Positions 17,223-25,084 of a stretch of DNA of 64,000 nucleotides are shown here, piece by piece. The stretch lies in contig NZ_CP011524.1 of assembly GCF_004154955.1 (NCBI RefSeq), positions 372,001 to 436,000 of the forward strand, read 5' to 3'. The position numbers and the translations under genes are program-made. How positions within the stretch are numbered: position 1 is the stretch's first letter; each line of letters begins with the position of its first letter. Below the pieces are notes generated by a model. The model did not search any database, had not been told where the DNA came from, and was given only the letters and a program-made list of their open reading frames with translations. The stretch is from Intestinimonas butyriciproducens (lineage in GTDB: Bacteria > Bacillota > Clostridia > Oscillospirales > Oscillospiraceae).

Positions 17223-17510
17223 TTAGAGTTTTGCCTCCAATTCAGACAAAAATGCAATGGTCATTCGCAGGTTCTGCTTCTGATCCATAGCTTTAAATTC
17301 TCTCCCCGACAAAAGATAATCCAGGGAGACATCGAAGAATGCTGCAAGCTCCACAGCCAGTTCAACTGAGCCGGTCTGCTTTCCGTTTTCAATTTTCAGG
17401 ATGTATGTACTGGTGATGTTCATTTTCTCTGCCAGCTGCTCCTGCGTAAGTCCTCGGCTTTTCCGTAAATTCTTGATTCGAGCGGCATAGCTATCTCTGT
17501 TGAAGCCCAT
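17223..17510 (-). CDS. XRE-family HTH regulator
   Basis: The 95-residue protein is one HTH_3 domain (about 10-66; I-K-N-L-R-K-S-R-G-L-T-Q-E-Q-L-A, I-E-N-G-K) with a short helical tail. It resembles repressors controlling excision genes in integrative elements. It is transcribed toward the recombinase module, with the non-coding hairpin stretch in between. Confidence 0.85.
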   Translation of the reverse strand: MGFNRDSYAARIKNLRKSRGLTQEQLAEKMNITSTYILKIENGKQTGSVELAVELAAFFDVSLDYLLSGREFKAMDQKQNLRMTIAFLSELEAKL

Positions 17511-17552
17511 AACACTTTCCTCCGTTTTCTGAAATTTGGATGAGACCGAATT

Positions 17553-17831
17553 TCAGTTCGGAGGATCACGGCACCCAACAGAAAGATTATATGTAAAAAA
17601 TAAATTGCCGATCCCGTGCAAAAATGGAGAATCGGCAACCTGTGCTTGATCTGCATTAAGAAGTCCAGGGCGGGATACAGGGGCAGCAGGCGGAGGTTTT
17701 TCTTTCTTTCTCATATGCCCAGCTTGCGTATCCCGTTTTTTTCTTGACAGTCTTCCTCGTGCTGTCCTGAAAGCAGTGTGACTCGGCTTAACCAGATGGA
17801 ACAACTTAATGCGGCAGCTGTTATCTGCCAT
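17553..17831 (-). CDS. Small basic hypothetical protein
   Basis: A 92-residue frame with a basic first half (R-L-S-R-K-K-R-D) and no family I know. It is listed because AAGGAGAAATGCAAC gives ATG 17831 a good ribosome site; the low-complexity Pro-rich middle and odd C-terminus leave real doubt. Confidence 0.35.
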   Translation of the reverse strand: MADNSCRIKLFHLVKPSHTAFRTARGRLSRKKRDTQAGHMRKKEKPPPAAPVSRPGLLNADQAQVADSPFLHGIGNLFFTYNLSVGCRDPPN

Positions 17832-17959
17832 GTTGCATTTCTCCTTGTCCACTTACGCGGCCGGCACACAGACAGCCAGCATCACCCCCTTATAATTTTT
17901 GTTCTTCGGCAAATGCGACTGTCTTGCCGATAATATAATTCAGTTTTATGTATCTCAGG

Positions 17960-17994
17960 CTTGTTGGTTCGTGTATTGCGATACATCAAACAAG
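17960..17994. promoter_or_regulatory. Nested palindrome upstream of the plus-strand XRE gene
   Basis: CTTGTT (17960-17965) and AACAAG (17989-17994) bracket an inner GTAT-TGCG-ATAC. Lying 60-100 bp before ATG 18057, it is a plausible operator for the encoded regulator. Confidence 0.35.
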
Positions 17995-18056
17995 CGAATT
18001 GTGTCGCATTCACCCGCAAAAAGATGTATTGTAGAATATCTTTGAGGTGAACTGCG

Positions 18057-18407
18057 ATGTATGACTTCTCCTATCCATTGGGGAATGCGGTGAAGAGCAC
18101 ACGTTATCGGCGCGGTCTGACCCAGCTTCAGGTAGCAGACATGGCGGATATCGATGTGCGAACCGTGATGAATATTGAGAACTACAAGGCAAATCCCAAG
18201 ATGGAGGTGCTCTACCCTTTGATCCGTGCCCTCCGTATTGATGCCAGAACCATTTTTAACCCTGAGCAGCAGCGCGAAACTCCCGCTCTACAACAACTTC
18301 GGCTTATGATTGAGGAATGCAGTGAGCAGGAGGCCGAAGCGTTGATCCCGGTGGTGGAATCGGTCATTGCCGCACTCCGGACAAAGGACGCCATTGAGAT
18401 TGGATGA
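18057..18407 (+). CDS. XRE-family HTH regulator
   Basis: The 116-residue product has an HTH domain (about 8-65; R-G-L-T-Q-L-Q-V-A-D, V-R-T-V-M-N-I-E-N) and a C-terminal helical part. GAGGTGAACTGCG precedes the ATG. Divergent from the other XRE gene, it completes a two-regulator control region typical of integrative elements. Confidence 0.85.
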   Translation: MYDFSYPLGNAVKSTRYRRGLTQLQVADMADIDVRTVMNIENYKANPKMEVLYPLIRALRIDARTIFNPEQQRETPALQQLRLMIEECSEQEAEALIPVVESVIAALRTKDAIEIG

Positions 18408-18420
18408 CTATATAAAAAAA

Positions 18421-18461
18421 CAGAGCCTGCTTTTCCCCGGCAGGGGGATCAGCAGGCTCTG
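18421..18461. terminator. Bidirectional terminator
   Basis: CAGAGCCTGCT (18421-18431) pairs with AGCAGGCTCTG (18451-18461), an 11-bp perfect stem between the convergent XRE and Cys-rich genes, with an A-run on the left side serving the minus strand. Confidence 0.7.
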
Positions 18462-18465
18462 TGCT

Positions 18466-18642
18466 TTAAGCATCCGGCTCGTCGCTCAATACCATCTTCA
18501 GTTTTACCACATTGACCATGAATTCCTTTTTACATTTTGGACAGTATAGCGGGAATTTTACTAAAACCGTTTCTTCATATACTTTGACTTTCGTTTTGCT
18601 GCCGCACTGAGGACAGCAGATCCATTTTGACTCATGCCGCAT
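18466..18642 (-). CDS. Cysteine-rich KTR domain protein
   Basis: A 58-residue zinc-ribbon-like protein with C-P-Q-C-G-S-K-T near the start and C-P-K-C-K-K-E later, matching the Cys_rich_KTR family (usually about 60 residues), which is carried by Tn916-like and other Firmicutes elements. Function is unknown. ATG 18642 gives the family length; a GTG three codons upstream is possible. Confidence 0.8.
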   Translation of the reverse strand: MRHESKWICCPQCGSKTKVKVYEETVLVKFPLYCPKCKKEFMVNVVKLKMVLSDEPDA

Positions 18643-18754
18643 AGCAATCACTCATTTATTCGTAGTTACAAGTTAGATAATTGCAGTCGGTTTTTCTTCA
18701 TTGATATACAATCTAGGTACATTAAGCATATTATAAAAGAAAGGGGAACAAAGA

Positions 18755-19009
18755 ATGAAAGAGATAAAAGATATTAAGGAAATCAACCTTGAATTTATTA
18801 TTGGATATGTCAAAGAACAAGGGCCGGACGCTATTCAATGGCTGAAAGACTTAAAGAACAAGCCTGTACCACCGGACAAGAACGGTAGGGAACGCCAAAT
18901 GTCCTTTATCGAACTCCGAAAAGAGTTTGCTATTAAATTCTTCCCCGAACTCGCCCCCAAGCCCAAGGAAAAGAAGCCCTCTATGTGGGAACAGATAGAC
19001 GCTCTTTAA
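18755..19009 (+). CDS. Small hypothetical protein
   Basis: An 84-residue charged soluble protein (K-E-I-K-D-I-K-E-I-N at the start, a Lys/Pro-rich stretch before the end). AAAGGGGAACAAAGA precedes the ATG and a GC-rich terminator follows the stop. AT-rich codon use differs from the chromosomal genes. I recognise no family. Confidence 0.6.
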   Translation: MKEIKDIKEINLEFIIGYVKEQGPDAIQWLKDLKNKPVPPDKNGRERQMSFIELRKEFAIKFFPELAPKPKEKKPSMWEQIDAL

Positions 19010-19020
19010 GACAATCGAGC

Positions 19021-19047
19021 GGGCGGCGGTTGATCGTAGCCGCCGCC
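19021..19047 (+). terminator. GC-rich hairpin after the small hypothetical gene
   Basis: GGGCGGCGG... pairs with GCCGCCGCCC over about 9-10 bp, followed by TTGTTATT, 11 bp after the stop. Confidence 0.6.
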
Positions 19048-19092
19048 CTTGTTATTGCCTGTTGGAGCGGGAGGGAGCCGCCAAGCACCGGA

Positions 19093-19265
19093 GGCGGCCA
19101 CAGGCCGCCGTAGGTAGTGACGGCGGCGGTATGCCATGATGGAGCGGAACAGGCCGTAAAGGGCCATAGAAGGCCGCTAGAGCCATTTTAGGCGGCAAGG
19201 AATATCCCAACACCCCCAATGGCCGCAAACAGCGTAGCGGGCCGTTTAAAGGCCGCACAAGCGGC
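19093..19265. repeat. GGCCG-word repeat region
   Basis: GGCCG recurs six times on the same strand (19103, 19152, 19172, 19221, 19240, 19251) with spacings 49, 20, 49, 19, 11, and hairpins such as GGCGGCC-ACA-GGCCGCC at 19093-19109. No coding frame spans it convincingly. It sits in otherwise AT-rich DNA between the small gene and the broken integrase. Confidence 0.5.
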
Positions 19266-19286
19266 GGCTGGATAAATAAGCAAAGA

Positions 19287-19314
19287 GGGGAGCGGCTTAC
19301 TTTTGCCGCTCCCC
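19287..19314. terminator. GC hairpin 3' of the integrase remnant
   Basis: GGGGAGCGGC (19287-19296) pairs with GCCGCTCCCC (19305-19314), loop 8 nt. T-runs are weak on both sides. Confidence 0.5.
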
Positions 19315-19450
19315 TTTGTTCTGCTGTTCCTGCTCTACCTCTGCTGGCCTCTGCTCTTGCGCCTTGTCCTCTGGCTTATCCATATCTATCAGTTCTTCAA
19401 ATATCAGCGCAAGCGGCAAGCCGTAGTATTCACACATAGCTGTTTCCTCC

Positions 19451-20094
19451 TTAATCCTTGCGCCTTACTGTTTTCTTTGCTCCACTTCTTGCTATATTAT
19501 CGAGCGGATTATATTGAACAAATCTATCTCTTGCCATATCTGCATAGATGTTCATATAGTGTTCACTCATAGCAAGGGTAGAATGACCTAGTATCTTTGA
19601 AAGCTGTACCACATCACCGCCATTTAAGAACCACTCTCTAGCGAATGTATGGCGCAAGCCGTGAATATTAGATTTATTGACCCCTCTATCTTTTGTATAT
19701 TGCCTATATCCTTGTGTAAGTGACGCTTTAGAAAGCTGTTCTCCGCTAACATTACAGAATAAGTAATCATCTTCTTCAACATTGGCAACACGCCACATAT
19801 CAATATATTCTGTTAAGTTCTTGACTAATTGCGGAGAAAGATTAGCAGTTTGTAACTTCTTATTTTTTGTGTGCTGATAGAATACTTTCCCGTTTTTAAG
19901 GTCTATATCCTTCATGCGTATATCTACTAGCGTTCCAAGCCTTGCACCTGTACCAACTACAAAACAACAGATTCCTCTACTCTGCCTAGTGCCTTTTTCT
20001 CTGCTATAAATTCTTGAAAGACGCTATTTAGATATTGGTTGTTAGCCTCTGCTCTGCTAATCGTCCTTTGTACCCTTTTGCGTGTACCTGCCAT
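19451..20094 (-). pseudogene. Tyrosine integrase remnant with internal deletion and frameshift
   Basis: From ATG 20094 the frame encodes about 45 residues starting M-A-G-T-R-K-R-V that look like an integrase N-terminus, then stops near 19960. In a shifted frame the catalytic domain follows at once: V-G-T-G-A-R-L-G-T-L (Arg box), H-G-L-R-H-T-F-A, G-H-S-T-L-A-M-S-E-H-Y with the nucleophile Tyr in Y-M-N-I. The core-binding domain (about 100-150 residues) is missing, so a deletion joined the two ends out of frame. All C-terminal catalytic residues remain. The last 154 codons (19451-19915) could still be made as a fragment. Confidence 0.75.
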
Positions 20095-20117
20095 ATCATA
20101 ACCCCCTTTGGCAAAAA

Positions 20118-20141
20118 ATCAAATTAAAATTTTAACTTGAT
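20118..20141. promoter_or_regulatory. AT-rich near-palindrome before the integrase remnant
   Basis: ATCAAATTAAAA (20118-20129) is followed directly by TTTTAACTTGAT (20130-20141), a 24-bp palindrome with one mismatched pair, 25 bp upstream of ATG 20094. It may be an old repressor site. The rest of 20142-20290 is AT-rich and shows no gene. Confidence 0.4.
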
Positions 20142-20290
20142 TTTACCATAAGGATTATAGCGTTTCAAGAAAAAATCAAACTATATAAAATCAGCTTGCA
20201 CAAAAAATTAAAGCGTTGGCACATCTCGCTTTTTTATACTTCTTATCTTGATTATTTTTAGAAAAATCTATTGATTGATTTGCAATCATT

Positions 20291-20671
20291 CTATGAAAAC
20301 GCCGCCAATTTCGCCAGCAGATACGCCAGAGAACTATCATAAAAGACGAAATCATCGATCAGTCCGGCATTTTTTGCATCTATGACACGGCTGCATACGG
20401 CGGACTGTTCCGGCCTGACCAGAAGCAGGATCTTGAGGTCCTGTTCAACCTGCCGAAGAGGTTGGCAGATCCCGACCGCCTGATCCATATCCGCCTGATC
20501 CACAATATCCAATATCACCACATCCGCATGAAAGATATCAACGCCGACCACAGCCTGCGGATAATGGAGCTGGGCCGCCCACAGGAAGTCAAGCTCCGGC
20601 TTTGCATGGATGGCCGCTGACAACCCCTGTCCCAGCACCTTATTGGATGATATAAACAGCACTGTTTTCAT
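20291..20671 (-). CDS. Stand-alone pseudo-receiver (CheY-like) protein
   Basis: A 126-residue single domain with the alternating beta-alpha pattern of response-regulator receivers. A V-I-L-D-I-V strand keeps an Asp at the phosphorylation position, but the acidic pair after beta-1 is replaced by I-S-S and the Lys of beta-5 is missing (D-D-F-V-F-Y-D-S). It therefore looks unable to be phosphorylated normally. No output domain. It shares the ending A-K-x-x-G-x-I-D-D-F-V-F-Y-D-x-S-L with the product of 39815-40201, a paralogue 19 kb away. Last gene of the envelope cluster. Confidence 0.65.
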   Translation of the reverse strand: MKTVLFISSNKVLGQGLSAAIHAKPELDFLWAAQLHYPQAVVGVDIFHADVVILDIVDQADMDQAVGICQPLRQVEQDLKILLLVRPEQSAVCSRVIDAKNAGLIDDFVFYDSSLAYLLAKLAAFS

Positions 20672-20774
20672 GATCGGCACCCTCTATCCAATCCGATAAA
20701 TACAGATGGTTTTCTGATCGCTCCCGCCTGCTCCGGCTTCCATGAGCCGAGCCTCCACAGCCGCGCCGCCTGAC

Positions 20775-21344
20775 TCAAGCCCAGGGGTCGGCGGACTTAG
20801 GGGTGCGGACACCGGTGAGCAGATATTGCTCCCAGAGGAACCATTTCCCATCGCTGCCCCGCTGTCGGAGTTTGATGGGGCGAGGGCTGTCCGCGCCGCC
20901 GCAGGGGATAAACAGTTTCATATAGCCCTGCTCCTCACCGGAAACATGGTTGCTTTCCACCCGGATGGTATAGGGCTGGGCGGGTGTGTAATTGTTGTCG
21001 GGGGTAGAGCCGGCGAAGTAGGTGAATGGAAGGTAGGTCTTTCCGTCACGAAAACGGTCGTTTAAGAAGGAGATCTCCTGTCCGCTCAAAGGACGGGGCC
21101 CCCGCAGCCAATTCAGCATATCCGTGCCGATCTGCCGGTCAGCGGCATAGGCGCACAGGGCCAGCACGGTCAGCGCCGCCGCCTGAAAGGGTGTGTCAAG
21201 GGCCGCCTCCGGGAGAGCCTGCATCTGAGCAAGGCTTTCGGGGAGGGCCGCGAAGGTAAAGGTTTCCCGCTTGTTTCCAATGGCTGTGGCTGCCGTCGCC
21301 GCGGCATCCACGGCGGACTGCTTTAGCCTGTCAAAAATACTCAT
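20775..21344 (-). CDS. DUF6935-like conserved protein
   Basis: The 189-residue cytoplasmic product has a helical N-terminal half (F-D-R-L-K-Q-S-A-V-D-A-A) and a C-terminal beta domain with L-S-G-Q-E-I-S-F-L-N-D-R-F and Y-L-P-F-T-Y-F-A-G. I associate this pattern with DUF6935 proteins of Clostridia, function unknown. ATG 21344 follows GAAAGGAGTATTTGT. It is cotranscribed with the lipoprotein gene upstream (49 bp gap). Confidence 0.6.
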   Translation of the reverse strand: MSIFDRLKQSAVDAAATAATAIGNKRETFTFAALPESLAQMQALPEAALDTPFQAAALTVLALCAYAADRQIGTDMLNWLRGPRPLSGQEISFLNDRFRDGKTYLPFTYFAGSTPDNNYTPAQPYTIRVESNHVSGEEQGYMKLFIPCGGADSPRPIKLRQRGSDGKWFLWEQYLLTGVRTPKSADPWA

Positions 21345-21393
21345 ACAAATACTCCTTTCACGCCTGTTCCACACTTGTGCGCCTGATGTTCTC

Positions 21394-22533
21394 TCAGCCA
21401 TAGGCGCGTATCAGATCCATACAGGTCATGCCCTCGCCAAAAAAGGGTGGACACACACCGGTTTCACGATCCTGCTGGATATGGAGAGATTCGCCGGAGG
21501 GGTCGATCAGCACCGGGAAGCTGCCGCTCATGCGGGTGCCCGCGCCGTCCGAGAGGTCCAGATACAGGCAGTCGCCCTCCATACGCCAGATGCCGGAATA
21601 CGAGTACGCATACTCCTGCCCATCCTCCGGCTGATGGTAGAGATCGATGCGTCCGGAATAGTCCGGGTCGCTGTCGCCCCAGCCGAACTCCATGTACCAC
21701 TGCTCGCAGGTCCAATTTGTGTAAGCCAGCCCCCAGTCTGTGGGCGGCAGCCACCAGTCGTCCCCGGACGGCTCCCAGTCCTCGGGGTAGTCCAACCCGG
21801 TCACATAGCCCCAGATGCCGAAATCCATCAGCATGGGAAGGTAGTTCTCCCCGGTGGGCACGATGGGAATGCCGTATTCATCGGTCAGCGGAAGCCACTT
21901 CACCTCCACGCCATCGTTTGTCACAAGGACGATCTCCGTGTCCGGTTCATCCCGCCATTGCTCATAATTTACGAATATCAGTACAGACTGAGCACACTCC
22001 TCCCGGTAGAGCACCTCACCCGGTACAGGCCAAACGCCGTTACCGAGAGATTCCCAGGTGACATGGTTCACGGCAAGGCTGGTATTCTTATCCCGGGGAA
22101 CGATGCAGAATAAATCACCATAGCCCGGGCCAAGGATATGTTCGGCCGGTATATTTAGTAGAAACGGCATGGCCTCCACCAATCCGGCACAATTCTCCAC
22201 CAGCCAGTCCGACAGCGGGGTGGAGTCCCCCTGCTTCCTGTATCCCAGATAGGCGACCGCGCCGGCGTACTGGTCATCGTATGCCATGGCGTCATACAAC
22301 AGGTTCAGGGACTCCTCCGCCAATTCCGCCTCCGCTGTTTCTTCCCCGCTGCCGGAGAACACACCCACCCCGGAATCTTTTTCTCCCTTGCTGCCGGAAA
22401 GGGTGCCCATCGCACCGTCCGTTTCCGTTTCAACGGGCGGTGTGTCTTTTCCTCCGCAGGCGGACAGGCCAAGGGCCAGCGCCATGCACAAAATCGCCGG
22501 GAGAAAGCGGCTCCGGAGCAAATTCTTCATCAT
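21394..22533 (-). CDS. Lipoprotein with acidic, Trp-rich C-terminal domain
   Basis: The 379-residue product has a lipoprotein signal (L-G-L-S-A-C-G, Cys at 26), a Gly/Ser/Glu-rich linker and a beta-rich domain ending in a lipocalin-like half (S-G-R-I-D-L-Y, Y-S-G-I-W-R-M-E-G, L-Y-L-D-L-S-D-G). Its middle (Y-L-G-Y-R ... L-S-D-W-L ... C-I-V-P-R-D) parallels the lipoprotein at 25085-26305, so the two are paralogues. Exported and membrane-anchored. No named family recognised. Confidence 0.7.
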   Translation of the reverse strand: MMKNLLRSRFLPAILCMALALGLSACGGKDTPPVETETDGAMGTLSGSKGEKDSGVGVFSGSGEETAEAELAEESLNLLYDAMAYDDQYAGAVAYLGYRKQGDSTPLSDWLVENCAGLVEAMPFLLNIPAEHILGPGYGDLFCIVPRDKNTSLAVNHVTWESLGNGVWPVPGEVLYREECAQSVLIFVNYEQWRDEPDTEIVLVTNDGVEVKWLPLTDEYGIPIVPTGENYLPMLMDFGIWGYVTGLDYPEDWEPSGDDWWLPPTDWGLAYTNWTCEQWYMEFGWGDSDPDYSGRIDLYHQPEDGQEYAYSYSGIWRMEGDCLYLDLSDGAGTRMSGSFPVLIDPSGESLHIQQDRETGVCPPFFGEGMTCMDLIRAYG

Positions 22534-22545
22534 CCGGCCTCCTTC

Positions 22546-23862
22546 TCAGAATTTCCCGCTGCGGCCGCTGCCGCCGCCCCCGCTTTCGCTGTAGGTGCTG
22601 CCGCCGCTGCCGCCCGAGCTCTCTTTCTGGATCTTGGTGCGTGTTTCAGTGGTATGGGTGTACTGGTCGTACTGCTTTGTCAGGTGTAAGCCGCCAGCGG
22701 TGAGGTACGCATCGGCTTCCGCCTTTTGATGGACGGACTTCATCTTACGCAGCAGCCACAGGCAAACCGTCCCCGCGGCCAGACAGGAGCATCCTGCTGA
22801 AATGACGAACCAGATCCAGTAAGGACGGCGCACCGGCTTGCCGGCGTCGGCCTTCGTCAGATATTCTTCACAGGCGTCTAAGTAATTGGAAATGCCGCCA
22901 TACCAGTCGTTTTCCCCAAAATCGCCCAGGAATTGCTCCTCCAGCTTCTCCTGCCCATATTCATCAAAGGCATACTCGGCGTACTCGCCGTAGACGAACA
23001 TGGCGTAGTCCCGCTCGGCCATGCTCAGGAGTACGATGATCCCATCCCGCCCGCTGCCCATACCGAGCTCACTGCCGTGATAGAGCTGATAGGTGACCTC
23101 AAAGACGCTGCCGTTTCCGTATTCCGTGTAATCATCCACAAGAGCAAAATAAACGCCGCAATCCTGCTTTTGGGAAATAGCTTCGGCCCGCGCCTCCAGC
23201 TTTTCCCACTTCTCATAGGGGAGAAGGTCTGCAACATCAAATACATACTGCATCGTGACACTGCCCTGCACCGGTTCTTCCACGCCGACATCCTCGCCGG
23301 AGCCGGCCGGCGGGCAATTTGTGAGGATGTAATCCTCCGCCGTTTCTGCCATGGCGTCCACTGCCTGGGTCAGCGCCACGGCGCTCATGGTCATGTCCTC
23401 GCCGTTCCACGCCCGCGCCGCCATATAGGGCTGTACCGCATCGTAGACGGCGCCGGACAATTCCTGGCCGCTGCCCCGCTCATCGCTCAGTCTGGCGTAG
23501 ACGCACCAGTCATTTTCGTCAACCATCCTGTAAGTATCCCCATCCTGCGCTTCCAGCAGAATGGTCAGCGTAACGCCCTCCTTGTGCTCGCCATAGCCGT
23601 AATCATATTCCTCATAGATCCCCGCGGCGGCGTCGCCAAGTCCGTCATAGCTGTTTTGGGTCAATACATCCACCCGCAGATCAAGGCCCAGCGCCTGGGA
23701 GAGCTGGGGGAGGGTCTGTTCTCCCTGCATGGTCAGTTCCTGCGATCCCAAGGATTCCGTTTCGTCATAGATCACGCCGTACTCCATTGCCGCCATTGCG
23801 GGAGTGCAGAGGGACAGCGCAAACAGGAACGCCAGCGCGAGAGCAGTATATGCTTTCTTCAT
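22546..23862 (-). CDS. TPM-domain membrane protein
   Basis: The 438-residue product has a signal peptide (cleavage after A-M-A-A), an N-terminal half, a second TPM-like (TLP18.3/Psb32/MOLO-1) domain at about 205-330 with V-A-D-L-L-P-Y-E-K-W and G-R-D-G-I-I-V-L-L-S-M, one transmembrane segment at 347-370 and a cytoplasmic Gly/Ser-rich tail ending S-G-R-S-G-K-F, as in many Clostridia members. TPM proteins act at the membrane, in photosystem repair in plants; bacterial function is unclear. It sits beside the zinc-ribbon protein, a recurring pair. Confidence 0.8.
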   Translation of the reverse strand: MKKAYTALALAFLFALSLCTPAMAAMEYGVIYDETESLGSQELTMQGEQTLPQLSQALGLDLRVDVLTQNSYDGLGDAAAGIYEEYDYGYGEHKEGVTLTILLEAQDGDTYRMVDENDWCVYARLSDERGSGQELSGAVYDAVQPYMAARAWNGEDMTMSAVALTQAVDAMAETAEDYILTNCPPAGSGEDVGVEEPVQGSVTMQYVFDVADLLPYEKWEKLEARAEAISQKQDCGVYFALVDDYTEYGNGSVFEVTYQLYHGSELGMGSGRDGIIVLLSMAERDYAMFVYGEYAEYAFDEYGQEKLEEQFLGDFGENDWYGGISNYLDACEEYLTKADAGKPVRRPYWIWFVISAGCSCLAAGTVCLWLLRKMKSVHQKAEADAYLTAGGLHLTKQYDQYTHTTETRTKIQKESSGGSGGSTYSESGGGGSGRSGKF

Positions 23863-23881
23863 ATCCGGTCCGCCTCCTTTC

Positions 23882-25015
23882 TCACGGCAATAGGACCAGC
23901 GCCGAACTGATCACAGACAGGGGGACGGCGATGGCGGCAAACAGCCCCCAGAACTTCCCCCAGCTGACCGGCAGGTCGCCCACCAGCTTTCCGGTCTGTC
24001 CATTCATGGCAAAGAGGAAGTCCTTCCCATGCCACTTGGTATTCAGCATCCAGACGGGCATCAGGGCGTAATGCACCTTGCCCCTGCGCAGGTGAACGCT
24101 GCTGTCTCTGAGAACGCAGAGGTCATAACGCTTCACTGTGCCGCGCAGCGCGGAGGCAAGGGTCCCCTCACAGCGCTGATCCGCCCGCTGCCGGCTCTGT
24201 TCCACCGTCACATCGAACTTATCGGCCAGGAAGCCGGGGAGATACGCGGTGGAAAACGGCTTCAGCTCCTTGTAGTCATAGGGTTCAATGGAGTCCATGT
24301 GGCCGTCCGGCATCTTGCTGGAGGCGTCCACCGGCACCTTCTCAAAGGTGACGGTTCCGGCCCGGTAGACATCGTAGTGTTTCGTCTCCGTGATCTCGTA
24401 GTCGCCGGAGCGGTATGTACGGGAGCGGGCAGCCTCATAATGGGCGTCGCCCTCCGCCTCGCCGTCGAACATCCAGAAGGGAACATAGATCCCCCGGATC
24501 TCCTGCACATGATTTTCACCGGTAAAGCTTTTCGGCAGGAAAAACTTCCCTTTGTAGTGGGACTTGAGGGCCTTTACCGCATCCTCCTTGCTCAGCTTGA
24601 ACGGAACGATGAAATCCGGCCGCAGTGCCCCGGAGAACTGGCCCGGCACCACGGTGGGGTTCCCGCAATAGGGGCAGGAGGTCGCCGCCGTGCTCTCCTC
24701 GCAGATGAGCTCCGCACCGCAGCTTGGGCAGCCGTAGGCCCGCATACCGTCGCCCTCAGCCCCCCAATCCTCGCAAAAGTCAGAGGTGTCCCATGCGCCT
24801 CCATCCGCGGCTGGCGCGCCCTGCCCGGCGCCGCCTTCCTCCGTCGCCTGCTGGGCTTCTGCCGCCTTTTTTTCTTTCTCTGCGTAGAGCGCCTCGATCT
24901 CCGCAACATCATAACTGGCGCCGCAGTATTCGCACTCCAACCGGCCGGACGCACCGGAGAAATGCAGCGGTCCCGTGCAGCTGGGGCATTGATAATTTGT
25001 TACCTGTGTTGGCAT
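23882..25015 (-). CDS. Double zinc-ribbon membrane-anchored protein (often misannotated as PriA)
   Basis: The 377-residue product has two zinc ribbons (C-P-S-C ... C-E-Y-C near 10-33; C-P-S-C ... C-P-Y-C near 95-118) separated by a coiled and low-complexity linker, then a beta-rich domain (P-F-K-L-S-K-E-D-A, G-I-Y-V-P-F-W-M-F-D) and a C-terminal transmembrane segment. It lacks helicase motifs, so the common name DNA helicase PriA is wrong. It accompanies TPM and SPFH genes and probably works at the inner face of the membrane. Confidence 0.75.
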   Translation of the reverse strand: MPTQVTNYQCPSCTGPLHFSGASGRLECEYCGASYDVAEIEALYAEKEKKAAEAQQATEEGGAGQGAPAADGGAWDTSDFCEDWGAEGDGMRAYGCPSCGAELICEESTAATSCPYCGNPTVVPGQFSGALRPDFIVPFKLSKEDAVKALKSHYKGKFFLPKSFTGENHVQEIRGIYVPFWMFDGEAEGDAHYEAARSRTYRSGDYEITETKHYDVYRAGTVTFEKVPVDASSKMPDGHMDSIEPYDYKELKPFSTAYLPGFLADKFDVTVEQSRQRADQRCEGTLASALRGTVKRYDLCVLRDSSVHLRRGKVHYALMPVWMLNTKWHGKDFLFAMNGQTGKLVGDLPVSWGKFWGLFAAIAVPLSVISSALVLLP

Positions 25016-25084
25016 CTGAAATTCCTCCTTCCCATGCCGGCGCTGTAACGGTCTATACCGAAACAGGCCGTAATCCGCAGAAGA

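Noticed and set aside
23882-25015. Annotation as replication restart helicase PriA
   Set aside because: Only the zinc-ribbon part is similar; helicase motifs are absent and the protein ends in a membrane segment.
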